Source: Gemmatimonadaceae bacterium
Lineage (GTDB): Bacteria > Gemmatimonadota > Gemmatimonadetes > Gemmatimonadales > Gemmatimonadaceae
Length of the DNA stretch: 60,786 nt
Direction: 5' to 3'
NCBI GenBank assembly: GCA_036496605.1
Contig: DASXKV010000042.1
Coordinates: 1-60,786 of the forward strand
Shown here: positions 22,060 through 31,321 of the stretch, piece after piece
Position numbering within the stretch: the first letter of the stretch is position 1
Layout: each line of letters starts with the position of its first letter
Notes under the pieces: generated by a model
Seen by the model: only the letters and a program-made list of their open reading frames with translations
Databases searched by the model: none
What the model was told of the DNA's origin: nothing
Position numbers and translations under genes: made by a program

Positions 22060-23802
22060 CTACTGCTGGCGCGGTCGAAAGCGATTCGGCAGGCCGACCA
22101 GATTCTCGCAGCGAATTCCAGGAGCGAGCGTAGAGTCGGCGCGTTTACGATAACAGGTTGCGACGAGATCGCGTATGCCAGCGCCAAGCTCTCGTTGCAG
22201 TATCGCGGTATGCTCCGGGTCTGGATCGAGGTCCCGCACGATGGGTAGCTCGCTCGCCGCCTTGGCGAATTCCTGCCGCGCTCCGCGCGCGTCCCCATTC
22301 TCGAATCGCTCCTTCATGCGCGCGATGTGCGCGCGAATTTCAGCGGCCGCCGCGCCGGCGCCTATTCCCCTCCGTTCTCCGGCGCGCTGAGCGCGCTCGA
22401 TGTCGGGCTGGATTTGCGTGAGCATCGAATCCATGCGCGACAGCTCGGCGAGTGGAATTTTGTCGACCATGCGTCTCACCGAATCGGCGAGCTTCTGCTC
22501 GAACGTGGCCGGTGCGGAAGGGTGTGTCATGTGCAGCGGAGCCGAGACCGAGGGCGTTGACATGACCGGCGTGCGCGACATCGAGTCGGCATGCACGACC
22601 GACGGAGGAGTTGGCGGCGTAGCGACACTGGCAACGGCAGTCGTGTCAGTCAAGCTCGTGGAGCTCGATGCCGAGTCGCGAGATGTCATGACGGCAGCAT
22701 CCGGATGACGCGCGTACACCTGTGCGACAACGGCGACGGCGACGAGACACGCCGCCGCAATCGCCCACGGAAGCGCACGACGGCGCGCCACTGAATCGTC
22801 GACTCGAGGAGAAGCTGACCGCTTCACGTTAGGCGTCTCGGGCGCCACGGCGACGGGCCGAGACACGCCTGCTGTCGTCGCGACTGCCGTCGCCGCGGCT
22901 GCCGTCGCCGGTTGCCCGGCCTCGGCGACCCGCAGCACTTCACGCCCAAAGTCGGCAACGCTGTCGTAGCGATCTGCAGCCTCGGGCGCGATGGCGCGGT
23001 CGAGGGCCTGTTGCAGGCCCGCCGGCCACGCGACGTCCGGCCGCACCTCGGCGAGCGTATTCGGCCGCGACGTCAATCGCCTGACGAGCGTCTCTTTCGA
23101 CGTGAGCTTCGGGTACGGCAGCTCGCCGGTGAGCATGTTGAACAGCAAGAGACCGAGCGAGTACACGTCGGTTCGATGATCGAGCTTCTCCCCGGCGAGC
23201 TGTTCGGGACTCATGTACTCCGGCGTGCCCAGCGATACGCCGGCCGTAGTCACAGTCTGCGAGCCGGTGCCGTCGCGTTGAATCGTCTTCGCGATCCCGA
23301 AGTCGACGACCTTCACCCAGTCGCTACCGTCGAGATGGCGCGCGATCATGACGTTCTCGGGCTTGAGATCGCGATGCACGATTCCGAGATGGTGCGCGGC
23401 ATAGAGCGCGTCGGCGATCTGCTTCGTGATCTGCGCGGCCCGAACCGGCGGGAGCGCCCCCGTGCTCGCCACGACGCGGTCGAGCGTTTCACCGTCGATG
23501 TACTCCATCGCGAGATACAGCGTTCCGTCCGCCATCTCGCCGAAGTCGTAGACCTGAGCAACGTTCGGATGGTTGATCTTGCACGCGTTGGCCGCTTCGC
23601 GGTTGAAGCGCGAGATCGCGTCGGCGGTGGTCGCGAGCGCGGGATTGATCACCTTCACCGCACTCTTCCGTCCCATACGCACGTGCTCGGCGAGATACAC
23701 GCGTCCCATCCCGCCCTCGCCGATCACCGAGAGAATCTGATAGCGATCGGCGATCAGCTGGCCGATGAGTGGATCGTTTGACGCTTCCGGAGTCTCTCTC
23801 AT
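22060..23802 (-). CDS. Membrane Ser/Thr protein kinase, PknB-like
   Basis: ATG 23802 gives 580 residues; GTG 23817 would add five. N-terminal Hanks kinase: glycine loop GEGGMGRV 28-35, Lys50, HRDLKPEN 143-150, DFG 167-169, APE-equivalent PEYMSPEQ. Then a Pro/Ala/Thr linker, one TM (ALPWAIAAACLVAVAVVAQV, about 348-367), a Ser/Thr-rich linker and an extracytoplasmic helical domain of ~130 residues with a Cys pair near the end (ATCYRK, GIRCENL). It is closely similar to the next gene in kinase domain, linker and end, so they arose by duplication. Confidence 0.94.
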   Translation of the reverse strand: MRETPEASNDPLIGQLIADRYQILSVIGEGGMGRVYLAEHVRMGRKSAVKVINPALATTADAISRFNREAANACKINHPNVAQVYDFGEMADGTLYLAMEYIDGETLDRVVASTGALPPVRAAQITKQIADALYAAHHLGIVHRDLKPENVMIARHLDGSDWVKVVDFGIAKTIQRDGTGSQTVTTAGVSLGTPEYMSPEQLAGEKLDHRTDVYSLGLLLFNMLTGELPYPKLTSKETLVRRLTSRPNTLAEVRPDVAWPAGLQQALDRAIAPEAADRYDSVADFGREVLRVAEAGQPATAAAATAVATTAGVSRPVAVAPETPNVKRSASPRVDDSVARRRALPWAIAAACLVAVAVVAQVYARHPDAAVMTSRDSASSSTSLTDTTAVASVATPPTPPSVVHADSMSRTPVMSTPSVSAPLHMTHPSAPATFEQKLADSVRRMVDKIPLAELSRMDSMLTQIQPDIERAQRAGERRGIGAGAAAAEIRAHIARMKERFENGDARGARQEFAKAASELPIVRDLDPDPEHTAILQRELGAGIRDLVATCYRKRADSTLAPGIRCENLVGLPNRFRPRQQ

Positions 23803-23880
23803 TGGCGTGTGGTACACTGTCGTGTCGCCAGTGTGTCCACAAGCGGCAAGCCGAAAATGAAGGCTACTCGCAGCTGAACC

Positions 23881-25677
23881 CTACCAGGCGAACAACGTCC
23901 CGCAGTCCACCTGCGCGGCGAATGGGTTGAGCGTGTCCACGTGCGCGGATTGGCAGGCTTGCATCGCGTCGCGTTGAGCAATACTGAGCATCAAGTTGAT
24001 GCGCTGGTCGAGCGATCGGTCGCCAAGCGCCAGCCCGCGGCCTTCCTCCGTGGCGTCGCGATACGCGGCGCGCGCGTGCGCCACGTCTCCGCGCGAGGCG
24101 TATCGACGGACGAGTGCAAGATGGCCTTGCACCTCCTCCAGGCGCATCTGACGCAGCACGTCTGGCGCGACGCCTTCGTCGGCCAGACGAGGAGCGCCCG
24201 AATCACCATTGGCGCGCAGCCACGGATGGCGAAGGAGCGATCGCGACGTCAGCGAATCGCTTCGCGTAGGTGGTAGTGCGGTGGATTGCGTCGCGGTTGG
24301 TTGAGCTGTCTGGGCGACGGTCGTGGTCGTGCCCGCAGGTGCCGGCGATATGTTGGGCTTGTCGGCGTTAGGTTGAGGCGCTGAGCTTTGCGTCGTGTTC
24401 AGCACGCCGGTCGACGGTGCTCCCGTCGAGGAATCCGTCGCTTCCCCCTGTGGAATGATGGAGGCCTGCTGGAGTGAGTCGATCGGCGGCACCGTTGCGA
24501 TAGCAGCTGGCTTGGGGCGAGCTCCCGGCGGTTGAATGCCGAGTCGCTGCTCGATCTGGCGCAGGTACACGAAGCCAGTTCCGATCGCCGCGACGAGGAT
24601 CAACCACGCGAAGATTGGCCAGATTGGCTGACGCTTCGGCTCGGCGCGCACCGTCGGCGCGGGCTGCTCCTGAACGCTCACGGGCGTCGGCGTCGCGACT
24701 GCTGGGCGCTGGACGAGCACGGGCGTCCGCTCAGCCGCGCGGACCACGTCCGCGGCGAAATCGAGCACGCGGCCGTAGCGCTCCGAGGCATCGGGAGCGA
24801 GCGCACGATCGAGCGCCGTCTGCAAGCCCGGCGGCCACGGACTGTTCGGACGGACCTCGGCGAGCGGCGATGGATTGCTCGTCAGGCGCTTAACGAGCGT
24901 CTCCTTCGACGTCACCTTCGGGAACGGCAGCTGCCCCGTGAGCATGTTGAACAGCACGAGCGCGAGCGAGTAGATGTCGGTGCGATGATCGAGCTTTTCA
25001 CCGGCAAATTGCTCTGGGCTCATGTATTCGGGCGTGCCCATCGAGACGCCGACGGTCGTCACGTTCTGGCCCATCTCGGGCTCCATCGTCTTCGCGATGC
25101 CGAAGTCGACGACTTTCACCCAGTCGGTGCCGTCGTGCTTGCGCCCGATCATGATGTTCTCGGGCTTGAGATCGCGGTGGACGATGCCGAGTTGGTGCGC
25201 GGCGGCGAGAGCGTCGGCGACCTGCATCGTGATGCCCGCGGCACGAGGCGCGGGAATTGGGCCGAGCCGCTCGATCGTCGTCGCCAGCGCTTCGCCCTCG
25301 ATGTACTCCATCGCGAGGTAGAGCACGCCCGTGCTCTCGCCGAAGTCGTAGATCTGCGCGACGTTCGGATGATTGATCCGGCTCGCGTTCGCTGCCTCAC
25401 GATTGAAGCGACTGATCGCCTCGGCGGAGTTGGCGTGCGAAGGGTTGATGACCTTGACCGCGCTCTTTCTGCCTAACGCGACATGCTCGGCCACATACAC
25501 GCGCCCCATGCCGCCGACGCCGAGCAACTCCTGGATCAAATACCGGTCGGCGATCGTTTTCCCGATGAGCGGATCATCGGTAGCCTTCAGCTGCAGCGCA
25601 CTGCCGTCGTTAGGGCAGTGGCGCTGCTCGACACCGAATTGCGTACCACACTGAAGACAGACGCGGAACGTGGACAC
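23881..25677 (-). CDS. Membrane Ser/Thr protein kinase with N-terminal zinc ribbon
   Basis: GTG 25677 gives 598 residues; the in-frame upstream extension is heptad-repeat DNA and is rejected. Residues 7-24 (CLQCGTQF, RHCPNDG) resemble a short zinc ribbon absent from the 22060 paralogue. The kinase domain follows (LGVGGMGRV, HRDLKPEN, DFG, PEYMSPEQ), then a TM (PIWPIFAWLILVAAIGTGFV) and a Thr/Pro-rich linker. The outer helical domain ends with Cys (MQACQSAH, QVDCGTLF). The two kinases are separated by 78 bases and probably sense related signals. Confidence 0.93.
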   Translation of the reverse strand: MSTFRVCLQCGTQFGVEQRHCPNDGSALQLKATDDPLIGKTIADRYLIQELLGVGGMGRVYVAEHVALGRKSAVKVINPSHANSAEAISRFNREAANASRINHPNVAQIYDFGESTGVLYLAMEYIEGEALATTIERLGPIPAPRAAGITMQVADALAAAHQLGIVHRDLKPENIMIGRKHDGTDWVKVVDFGIAKTMEPEMGQNVTTVGVSMGTPEYMSPEQFAGEKLDHRTDIYSLALVLFNMLTGQLPFPKVTSKETLVKRLTSNPSPLAEVRPNSPWPPGLQTALDRALAPDASERYGRVLDFAADVVRAAERTPVLVQRPAVATPTPVSVQEQPAPTVRAEPKRQPIWPIFAWLILVAAIGTGFVYLRQIEQRLGIQPPGARPKPAAIATVPPIDSLQQASIIPQGEATDSSTGAPSTGVLNTTQSSAPQPNADKPNISPAPAGTTTTVAQTAQPTATQSTALPPTRSDSLTSRSLLRHPWLRANGDSGAPRLADEGVAPDVLRQMRLEEVQGHLALVRRYASRGDVAHARAAYRDATEEGRGLALGDRSLDQRINLMLSIAQRDAMQACQSAHVDTLNPFAAQVDCGTLFAW

Positions 25678-25680
25678 GAA

Positions 25681-25888
25681 GGAGGGTAGAGGGCGGTGGG
25701 CAGAGAGCAGAGAGCAGAGCGTGGAGGCAGAGTGCGGAGGGCGGTTGGCAGAGGGTAGAGGGTGGAGTGCGTTGGGCAGAGGGTAGAGGGTGGAGGTGGT
25801 GAGATGCCCAACTCTCAACCCACGACCCTCTGCCCTCTGCTCGTCAACCCACAACCCTCTGCCCTCTGCCCACAACCCTCTGCCTTCT
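25681..25888. repeat. Heptad repeats with inverted arms, locus 4
   Basis: Some 17 purine-rich heptads (GCAGAGG, GTAGAGG, GTGGAGG, GCGGTTG) to about 25804, then pyrimidine heptads (CCCTCTG, CCCACAA) that can pair with them. It lies between the kinase start (25677) and the stop of the beta-propeller gene (25922), and creates a spurious open frame upstream of the kinase. Confidence 0.75.
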
Positions 25889-25921
25889 ATGACGCTTCGG
25901 ACGATGTTGAGTTACCAGGCG

Positions 25922-28900
25922 CTATTCCGCTCTGATTCGGTCGATATTACGCCCGGCGAGGGCGCGATTCAGAGCCTCCACGTCAGTGCTGATCACGTGC
26001 TCCAGCTGCTTGAGCTCGACGTCGAGTTGCGCCGAGAGCTCGCGGAACACGGTGTACGATGCCGCCGTTGGGCGTGCGTCCCCCGTGCTGACACTTCGCC
26101 CTAGTGCGCCGATCCGATTATTCAGCTTGATCGGGAAGTTCAGGGGATCCTGCCCGCTCCGATTGCGCACCTGATAGAGGTTCTGCTCGACGGCACTGAG
26201 CTTTTGGGTCACGTCGTTCGCCGCGGCGACGATGTCCGGCGACTCCGCGTGAGCGAGGCGGTCAGCGATTGCGCTCTTGAGACGCCGGATCCGCAGCACT
26301 GCTTCGTCAGCCGCGGAAAGCTTGTCACGAAGCTGCGTCGCGAGGGCGAACTGTTCGCGCAGATCGGCGATGGTGACGCCTTTGAGCCGAGGGTCCATCC
26401 GCACGACCAGTGGCTGGGACTGCGTCTGGCCCGCCGCGGTGACGCGCACTCGGTATTGGCCTGGCACTGCGAGCGGACCCAGTTCGGCACTGGCGCCCCA
26501 CATGATGAGACATGGGAATGTCGTCGCGCCCGGATAGCGGAGATCCCACACGAAGCGATTGAGCCCGGCGCGTCCGCTCGGACGTGCCGCGCCGGCGCCT
26601 CCGCGTCGACCGCCACGCGCGGTCTCGCAGCCGGTGGGATTGAGGATCGTGTCGCTCCGAGTCGCGGTTTCGGCGGCGCGCTGCGCGCTGTCGCGCGGCA
26701 CTTCGGTGCGCCCAGTCGCGGAGTCGGGGCGTGCGGCGCCACCGCCATCGAACTTGCGCACGATCTTGCCAGATGCGTCGAGAATCTCGATGTGGACGGA
26801 GTCCGCCTGCTTCGCGAGCGCGTACTGGATCACGGCTTCATCGACGTCGCGCGTCGCGACGCGTGGCTTCATGACCTTGAGGGGCGAACCGGCGAAAGTT
26901 GGACCCAACTCGCGAATCGGCGCGATGTCGTCGAGCACGTACAGCGAGCGTCCATGAGTTGCAATCACGACGTCGTTCTCTTGGACGAGAAGATCCGAAA
27001 CCTGTACGTCAGGCAAATTCAGCGAGAGCGACTGCCAGCTATCACCGTCGTTCCATGAGACGTACGCACCGTGCTCCGTTCCCGCGTAGAGCAGGCCTCG
27101 GCGCTTCGGGTCCTCGCGCACAGCGTGCACGTAATCGTCGGCGCGAATACCGGTAACGATCTTCGTCCAGGTTTTGCCGTAGTCGTGCGTGCGATAGATG
27201 TACGGCGCGCGGTCGTCGCTCTGATAGTTCTTCGCTGCGAGATAGGCGGCTCCTGGCTCGTTAGGCGACGCGTCGATCAGACTGATGCGGGCGAACTTCG
27301 GCAGACCGGCCGGTGTGACGTTCGTCCAGCTCTTGCCTCCGTCGCGCGTGACGTACGCGAGGCCGTCGTCACTGCCCGTCCAGATCAGGTTCACGTCGCG
27401 TGGAGATGGAGCAATCGTGAAAATTGTGCCGTAAATTTCGGGGCCGTTCATATCGTGGGTGATCGGCCCACCCGATTCGCCTAACGTCGACGGATCGGCG
27501 CGCGTGAGATCGGGACTGATGCGCTGCCATGTCTGGCCCTGATCGATCGTGCGCCAGAGGTGCTGCGACGACGTGTAGAGCATCGTCGGATCTTTAGGCG
27601 AGAAAACGATCGGGTACGTCCACTGCCACCGTTCCGGCAACACGCTCGACGGCTCGCCGGAGAAAAAGCGCGGATAGACCTGCACGTCGCGGATCTGACC
27701 ATTGCTGCGATCGTAGCGCGTGAGAAGCGCGCCCTGGCTTCCGGCATAGATGATGTTCGGGTTTTTCGGGTCGGGCGCGATGTAGCCCGACTCGCCGCCG
27801 CCGACGTCGTACATCCAGTCGCCGAGCGTTCTCGTGCGCGCGCCGCGCAAATTGGACCAGTCGTTGGACGGGAGACACAGCGTCGAATTGTCCTGCTGTG
27901 CGCCGCAGACGTGATACGGAAAATCGGTGGTGACCGCGACGTGATAGAGCTGCGCCGTTGGGAAATCTTCTTCTGTCCACGTGCGGCCGGCGTTCACCGA
28001 GATCGTGCCGCCGCCGTCGTTGGCCTCGATCATGCGCTGATTGTCGTTAGGCGCGATCCAGAGATCGTGGTTGTCACCGTGCGGCACGTTGACCGTACTA
28101 TCAAAGCGCGCGCCGCCGTCGTCCGATCGAAAGAAGCTCACGTTCAGGACGTACACACGGTTCTTGAGCTTGGTATCAGCCACGATGTGTGTGTAATAAA
28201 ACGCCCGCTGGCGCAGCTTTCGTTCGTTGTTCACAAGGCTCCACGTAGCTCCCGCATCCTCCGAACGAAATACGCCGCCGTTCTCCGCCTCGACGATCGC
28301 GAACACGCGCGTGGGATCGACTGGTGAGACGGACACGCCAATCTTCCCGATCACTCCCTTGGGAAGACCGGGATTGCGCGTGATCTCGGTCCAGGTCTCG
28401 CCCGCGTCGGTTGACTTGAATAGACCGCTCCCCGGGCCGCCGCTCGACATCGACCACGGCGTGCGGTACGCCTCCCAGAGCGCGGCGTAGAGCACGTTCG
28501 GGTTGCTCGGATCGATCGCGACATCGATGGCGGCGGTCTTGTCGTCGCGATAGAGAACCTTTCGCCACGTCTTGCCGCCGTCCGTCGACTTGAAGACGCC
28601 GCGCTCGGCATTGCGGCCGTAGGGATGTCCAAACGCCGCGACGTAGACGATGTCGGCATTGCGCGGATCGACGCGGATCTTCGCGATGGCCTGCGTCTCC
28701 GCGAGACCGACGTGAGCCCACGTCTTCCCGCCGTCCGCGCTGCGGTACACGCCGTCACCCTGCATGATGTTCCCGCGGAACTCCGTCTCACCCATGCCGA
28801 TGTAGACGACGTCCGGGTTCGACTCCGCGACCGCGACGGCGCCAACTGAGCTCGACTGAATCTGACCGTCGGTGACGGGACGCCAGCTGACGCCGCCGTC

Positions 28901-29119
28901 CGTGGTCTTCCAGAGCCCTCCGCCAGTTGCACCGAAGTAGTACTCGAGAGGTCGGCTCGCGCTTCCGGCGACGGTAATCGAGCGCCCGCCGCGGTTCGGA
29001 CCGATCGTGCGCCACTCCATGCCGCGAAAGAGCGTCGAGTCGACGCGAGTCTGGGCCAGGGCAGGCGCTGCGACGCCGAGCAGTGTCGCCCCGACGGAAA
29101 GAAAATTCTTGAGCTGCAT
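25922..29119 (-). CDS. Secreted VPS10/BNR-type beta-propeller protein
   Basis: ATG 29119 (MQLKNFLSVGATLLGVAAPA, cleaved after ALA) gives 1,065 residues; the longer frame to 29281 lacks a signal peptide. Many Asp-box/BNR repeats are visible (STDGGKTWRKV, RSADGGKTWAHV, RTIDQGQTWQRI, THDYGKTWTKI), giving two beta-propellers as in the sortilin VPS10 fold, and a C-terminal helical domain after about residue 790 with Ig-like beta strands. These proteins are often annotated as glycosyl hydrolases but no catalytic residues can be named. It is divergent from the MetX-like gene at 29290. Confidence 0.9.
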   Translation of the reverse strand: MQLKNFLSVGATLLGVAAPALAQTRVDSTLFRGMEWRTIGPNRGGRSITVAGSASRPLEYYFGATGGGLWKTTDGGVSWRPVTDGQIQSSSVGAVAVAESNPDVVYIGMGETEFRGNIMQGDGVYRSADGGKTWAHVGLAETQAIAKIRVDPRNADIVYVAAFGHPYGRNAERGVFKSTDGGKTWRKVLYRDDKTAAIDVAIDPSNPNVLYAALWEAYRTPWSMSSGGPGSGLFKSTDAGETWTEITRNPGLPKGVIGKIGVSVSPVDPTRVFAIVEAENGGVFRSEDAGATWSLVNNERKLRQRAFYYTHIVADTKLKNRVYVLNVSFFRSDDGGARFDSTVNVPHGDNHDLWIAPNDNQRMIEANDGGGTISVNAGRTWTEEDFPTAQLYHVAVTTDFPYHVCGAQQDNSTLCLPSNDWSNLRGARTRTLGDWMYDVGGGESGYIAPDPKNPNIIYAGSQGALLTRYDRSNGQIRDVQVYPRFFSGEPSSVLPERWQWTYPIVFSPKDPTMLYTSSQHLWRTIDQGQTWQRISPDLTRADPSTLGESGGPITHDMNGPEIYGTIFTIAPSPRDVNLIWTGSDDGLAYVTRDGGKSWTNVTPAGLPKFARISLIDASPNEPGAAYLAAKNYQSDDRAPYIYRTHDYGKTWTKIVTGIRADDYVHAVREDPKRRGLLYAGTEHGAYVSWNDGDSWQSLSLNLPDVQVSDLLVQENDVVIATHGRSLYVLDDIAPIRELGPTFAGSPLKVMKPRVATRDVDEAVIQYALAKQADSVHIEILDASGKIVRKFDGGGAARPDSATGRTEVPRDSAQRAAETATRSDTILNPTGCETARGGRRGGAGAARPSGRAGLNRFVWDLRYPGATTFPCLIMWGASAELGPLAVPGQYRVRVTAAGQTQSQPLVVRMDPRLKGVTIADLREQFALATQLRDKLSAADEAVLRIRRLKSAIADRLAHAESPDIVAAANDVTQKLSAVEQNLYQVRNRSGQDPLNFPIKLNNRIGALGRSVSTGDARPTAASYTVFRELSAQLDVELKQLEHVISTDVEALNRALAGRNIDRIRAE

Positions 29120-29289
29120 GGTCCCTTTTTGCGGCTGGGGTGCGTGAATGACGGGCGACGGGATTGTATGTCTCGCCTGGACGTGATGCAATCGGGCCAA
29201 CCACCGCGCTGAAAGGGGTGTCCAACTGCCTGATCGCGGTATAACGTCCGCGCGCAGTCGGCCTGTCTGGAACAATCCCACGGTTCGAT

Positions 29290-30366
29290 ATGAAACTGCA
29301 AATCCTCTTTGCGATCGGTGTTATCTGCGCCCTGGGTCACCCGCTGGCCGCGCAATCTGCTCGCGCGGGTGCGAACTTCACCCTCCGCGATTTCCATTTC
29401 GCCGACGGCGAATCACTGGCCGAGTTACGCATTCACTACATCGCGCTCGGCACACCGCAGCGCGACACGAAGGGAACGGTCCGCAATGCCGTGCTCATTC
29501 TCCACGGCACGACCGGATCGGGCAGCGGGTTCATGTCGCGAAACTTCGCCGGTGAGCTGTTCGGACCCGGCCAGCTGCTCGACACGTCGCGGTACTTCAT
29601 CGTCCTTCCCGACGGCATCGGTCACGGCGGCTCGAGCAAGCCGAGCGATGGCATGCACGCGCACTTTCCGCGTTACACCTACGACGACATGGTGGACGCA
29701 CAGCACCGATTGCTCGTCGAAGGTTTGAAGATCGATCATCTTCGCCTCGTGATGGGCACGTCGATGGGATGCATGCACGCGTGGGTGTGGGGAGAACGGT
29801 ACCCCGCGTTCGTCGACGGCCTCGTGCCGCTGGCGTGCGCGCCGACGCAGATCGCGGGGCGGAATCGGATGATGCGCAAGATGATTCTCGACGCCATCCG
29901 CACGGATCCGGACTGGCGCGGCGGCGACTACACATCGCCACCGACGCGTGGCCTGCGCACCGCGCTCGCGATGCTGTTCATCATGACATCGAGTCCGATG
30001 CAGCAGCAGAAGACGGCGCCGACGCGCGACGCGGCGGATGCGTTCATAACAAAGTATGTGGACGACAGGCTGCGAACGACCGACGCGAACGACATGCTCT
30101 ACGCCTTTGATGCTTCACGCGACTACGATCCATCGTCCAGGCTCGAGACGATTCGCGCGTCGGTGTTGGCGATCAACTCTGCCGACGACGTCGTCAACCC
30201 GCCGGAGCTTGGCCTCATGGAAAAACTGATGCCGCGCGTGGCACACGGACGGTACATACTCATCCCGACCAGCGACCAGACGCGCGGTCATGGCACGCAC
30301 TCGTTGCCGGCCGTCTGGAAGAACTATCTCGCCGAGTTCCAGCAACAACTCAACCCTAACGATTGA
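29290..30366 (+). CDS. Exported MetX-like alpha/beta hydrolase
   Basis: 358 residues with a signal peptide (cleavage after PLAAQ). The MetX/homoserine O-acetyltransferase fold is seen: NAVLILHGTTGSGSG (oxyanion region), nucleophile elbow MGTSMGCMH with Ser158, a late Asp (INSADDVVNPPE) and His (GTHSLPAVW). Cytosolic MetX has no signal peptide, so this is a secreted relative with unknown acyl substrate. The next gene starts 1 base after its stop. Confidence 0.88.
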   Translation: MKLQILFAIGVICALGHPLAAQSARAGANFTLRDFHFADGESLAELRIHYIALGTPQRDTKGTVRNAVLILHGTTGSGSGFMSRNFAGELFGPGQLLDTSRYFIVLPDGIGHGGSSKPSDGMHAHFPRYTYDDMVDAQHRLLVEGLKIDHLRLVMGTSMGCMHAWVWGERYPAFVDGLVPLACAPTQIAGRNRMMRKMILDAIRTDPDWRGGDYTSPPTRGLRTALAMLFIMTSSPMQQQKTAPTRDAADAFITKYVDDRLRTTDANDMLYAFDASRDYDPSSRLETIRASVLAINSADDVVNPPELGLMEKLMPRVAHGRYILIPTSDQTRGHGTHSLPAVWKNYLAEFQQQLNPND

Positions 30367-30367
30367 C

Positions 30368-31303
30368 ATGCAAGATATGATGCGGCCGTTGCTGGTGGTC
30401 TCGTTATGCAGTTCGATATTCGGCATCCCGGCCGCGGCGCAATGCGTCGAACTGCCGCTGCCGACGAGCGCCAGCACGCGCGGCTTGGCGATGGGGAACG
30501 CGAATCTCGCTGGCCGCGACGACGACGTGATCTTCTACGGACCCGCGCAACTCGCCGTGGCTCGCGGTACGAGCGTGGCGGCGGAGCGCTATCTGGACGG
30601 CCTGGCCAGCGGCACGGCCGCGACGACATCGCGCCTGGCGAGCGGCGGCATCGGCGTGGGCGCGGAGATCGTCGAAGGCAAGAATTCCGACGCCTGCGTC
30701 CAGCAGTTCACGCCGAACGGATTTGCCGCGCGCACGATCTCGCGCAGCGAGGCCGTCGTCGGCGCGGCACAGACCTACAAGCGCGTCCATTTCGGCCTCG
30801 CGGCGAAGTACGCAACCGAGGACGCGGAGGATCAGCGGTTGTCGCGCTTTCTCATCGATGCCGGCGTCTCGCACGATTTCACGTTAGGCGATTTCGTGCC
30901 GCTGACGGCAGTGTTCTCCTTCCAGAGCATCGGCGGCAACCCAACCGATGCGGCCGCGCTCGGCGTTCCCCGCAGCGCTTCGATCGGCCTGGCGTCGGGC
31001 GGACCGCTCGGCGCGTTCGATCTCGCGCTGATGGCCCAGGCCGGCGTCGAGCACAGTGGCGCGGGAAATGTCGGCATCAAGAATCGCCCGTTGCTGCGCG
31101 GCGGAGTGGAGCTTGGCTACACCTGGCTCGACGGCTACAGCATCGCCCTTCGCGCCGGCGAACGGACCGCCTCCGATTTCGAGCTGTCCCGACACACAAC
31201 CATCGGCGCGGGCCTCGTCCTCGACCGCTTTGCGTTCGACTACGCGCTCGAGCAGCTCGCGGGCTCACACGTCGCCAACCGCTTCGGCATTCGCCTGCGC
31301 TGA
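30368..31303 (+). CDS. Putative outer-membrane beta-barrel protein
   Basis: 311 residues with a signal peptide (GIPAAAQ). Alternating hydrophobic/polar strands ending in aromatic or basic residues (RVHFGLAAKYA, GYSIALRAGERT, TIGAGLVLDRFAFDYAL, FGIRLR) point to an outer-membrane barrel resembling PorV/UPF0164 proteins. It is in one unit with the MetX-like gene before and the hydrolase after (18 bases). Confidence 0.75.
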   Translation: MQDMMRPLLVVSLCSSIFGIPAAAQCVELPLPTSASTRGLAMGNANLAGRDDDVIFYGPAQLAVARGTSVAAERYLDGLASGTAATTSRLASGGIGVGAEIVEGKNSDACVQQFTPNGFAARTISRSEAVVGAAQTYKRVHFGLAAKYATEDAEDQRLSRFLIDAGVSHDFTLGDFVPLTAVFSFQSIGGNPTDAAALGVPRSASIGLASGGPLGAFDLALMAQAGVEHSGAGNVGIKNRPLLRGGVELGYTWLDGYSIALRAGERTASDFELSRHTTIGAGLVLDRFAFDYALEQLAGSHVANRFGIRLR

Positions 31304-31321
31304 ATTTTCGACGCCCCTCTC

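Noticed and set aside
25680-25875. In-frame N-terminal extension of the second kinase
   Set aside because: The extra ~65 residues are translated heptad repeat (repeating Leu-Pro-Ser-Ala type) and the GTG at 25677 begins the zinc ribbon.
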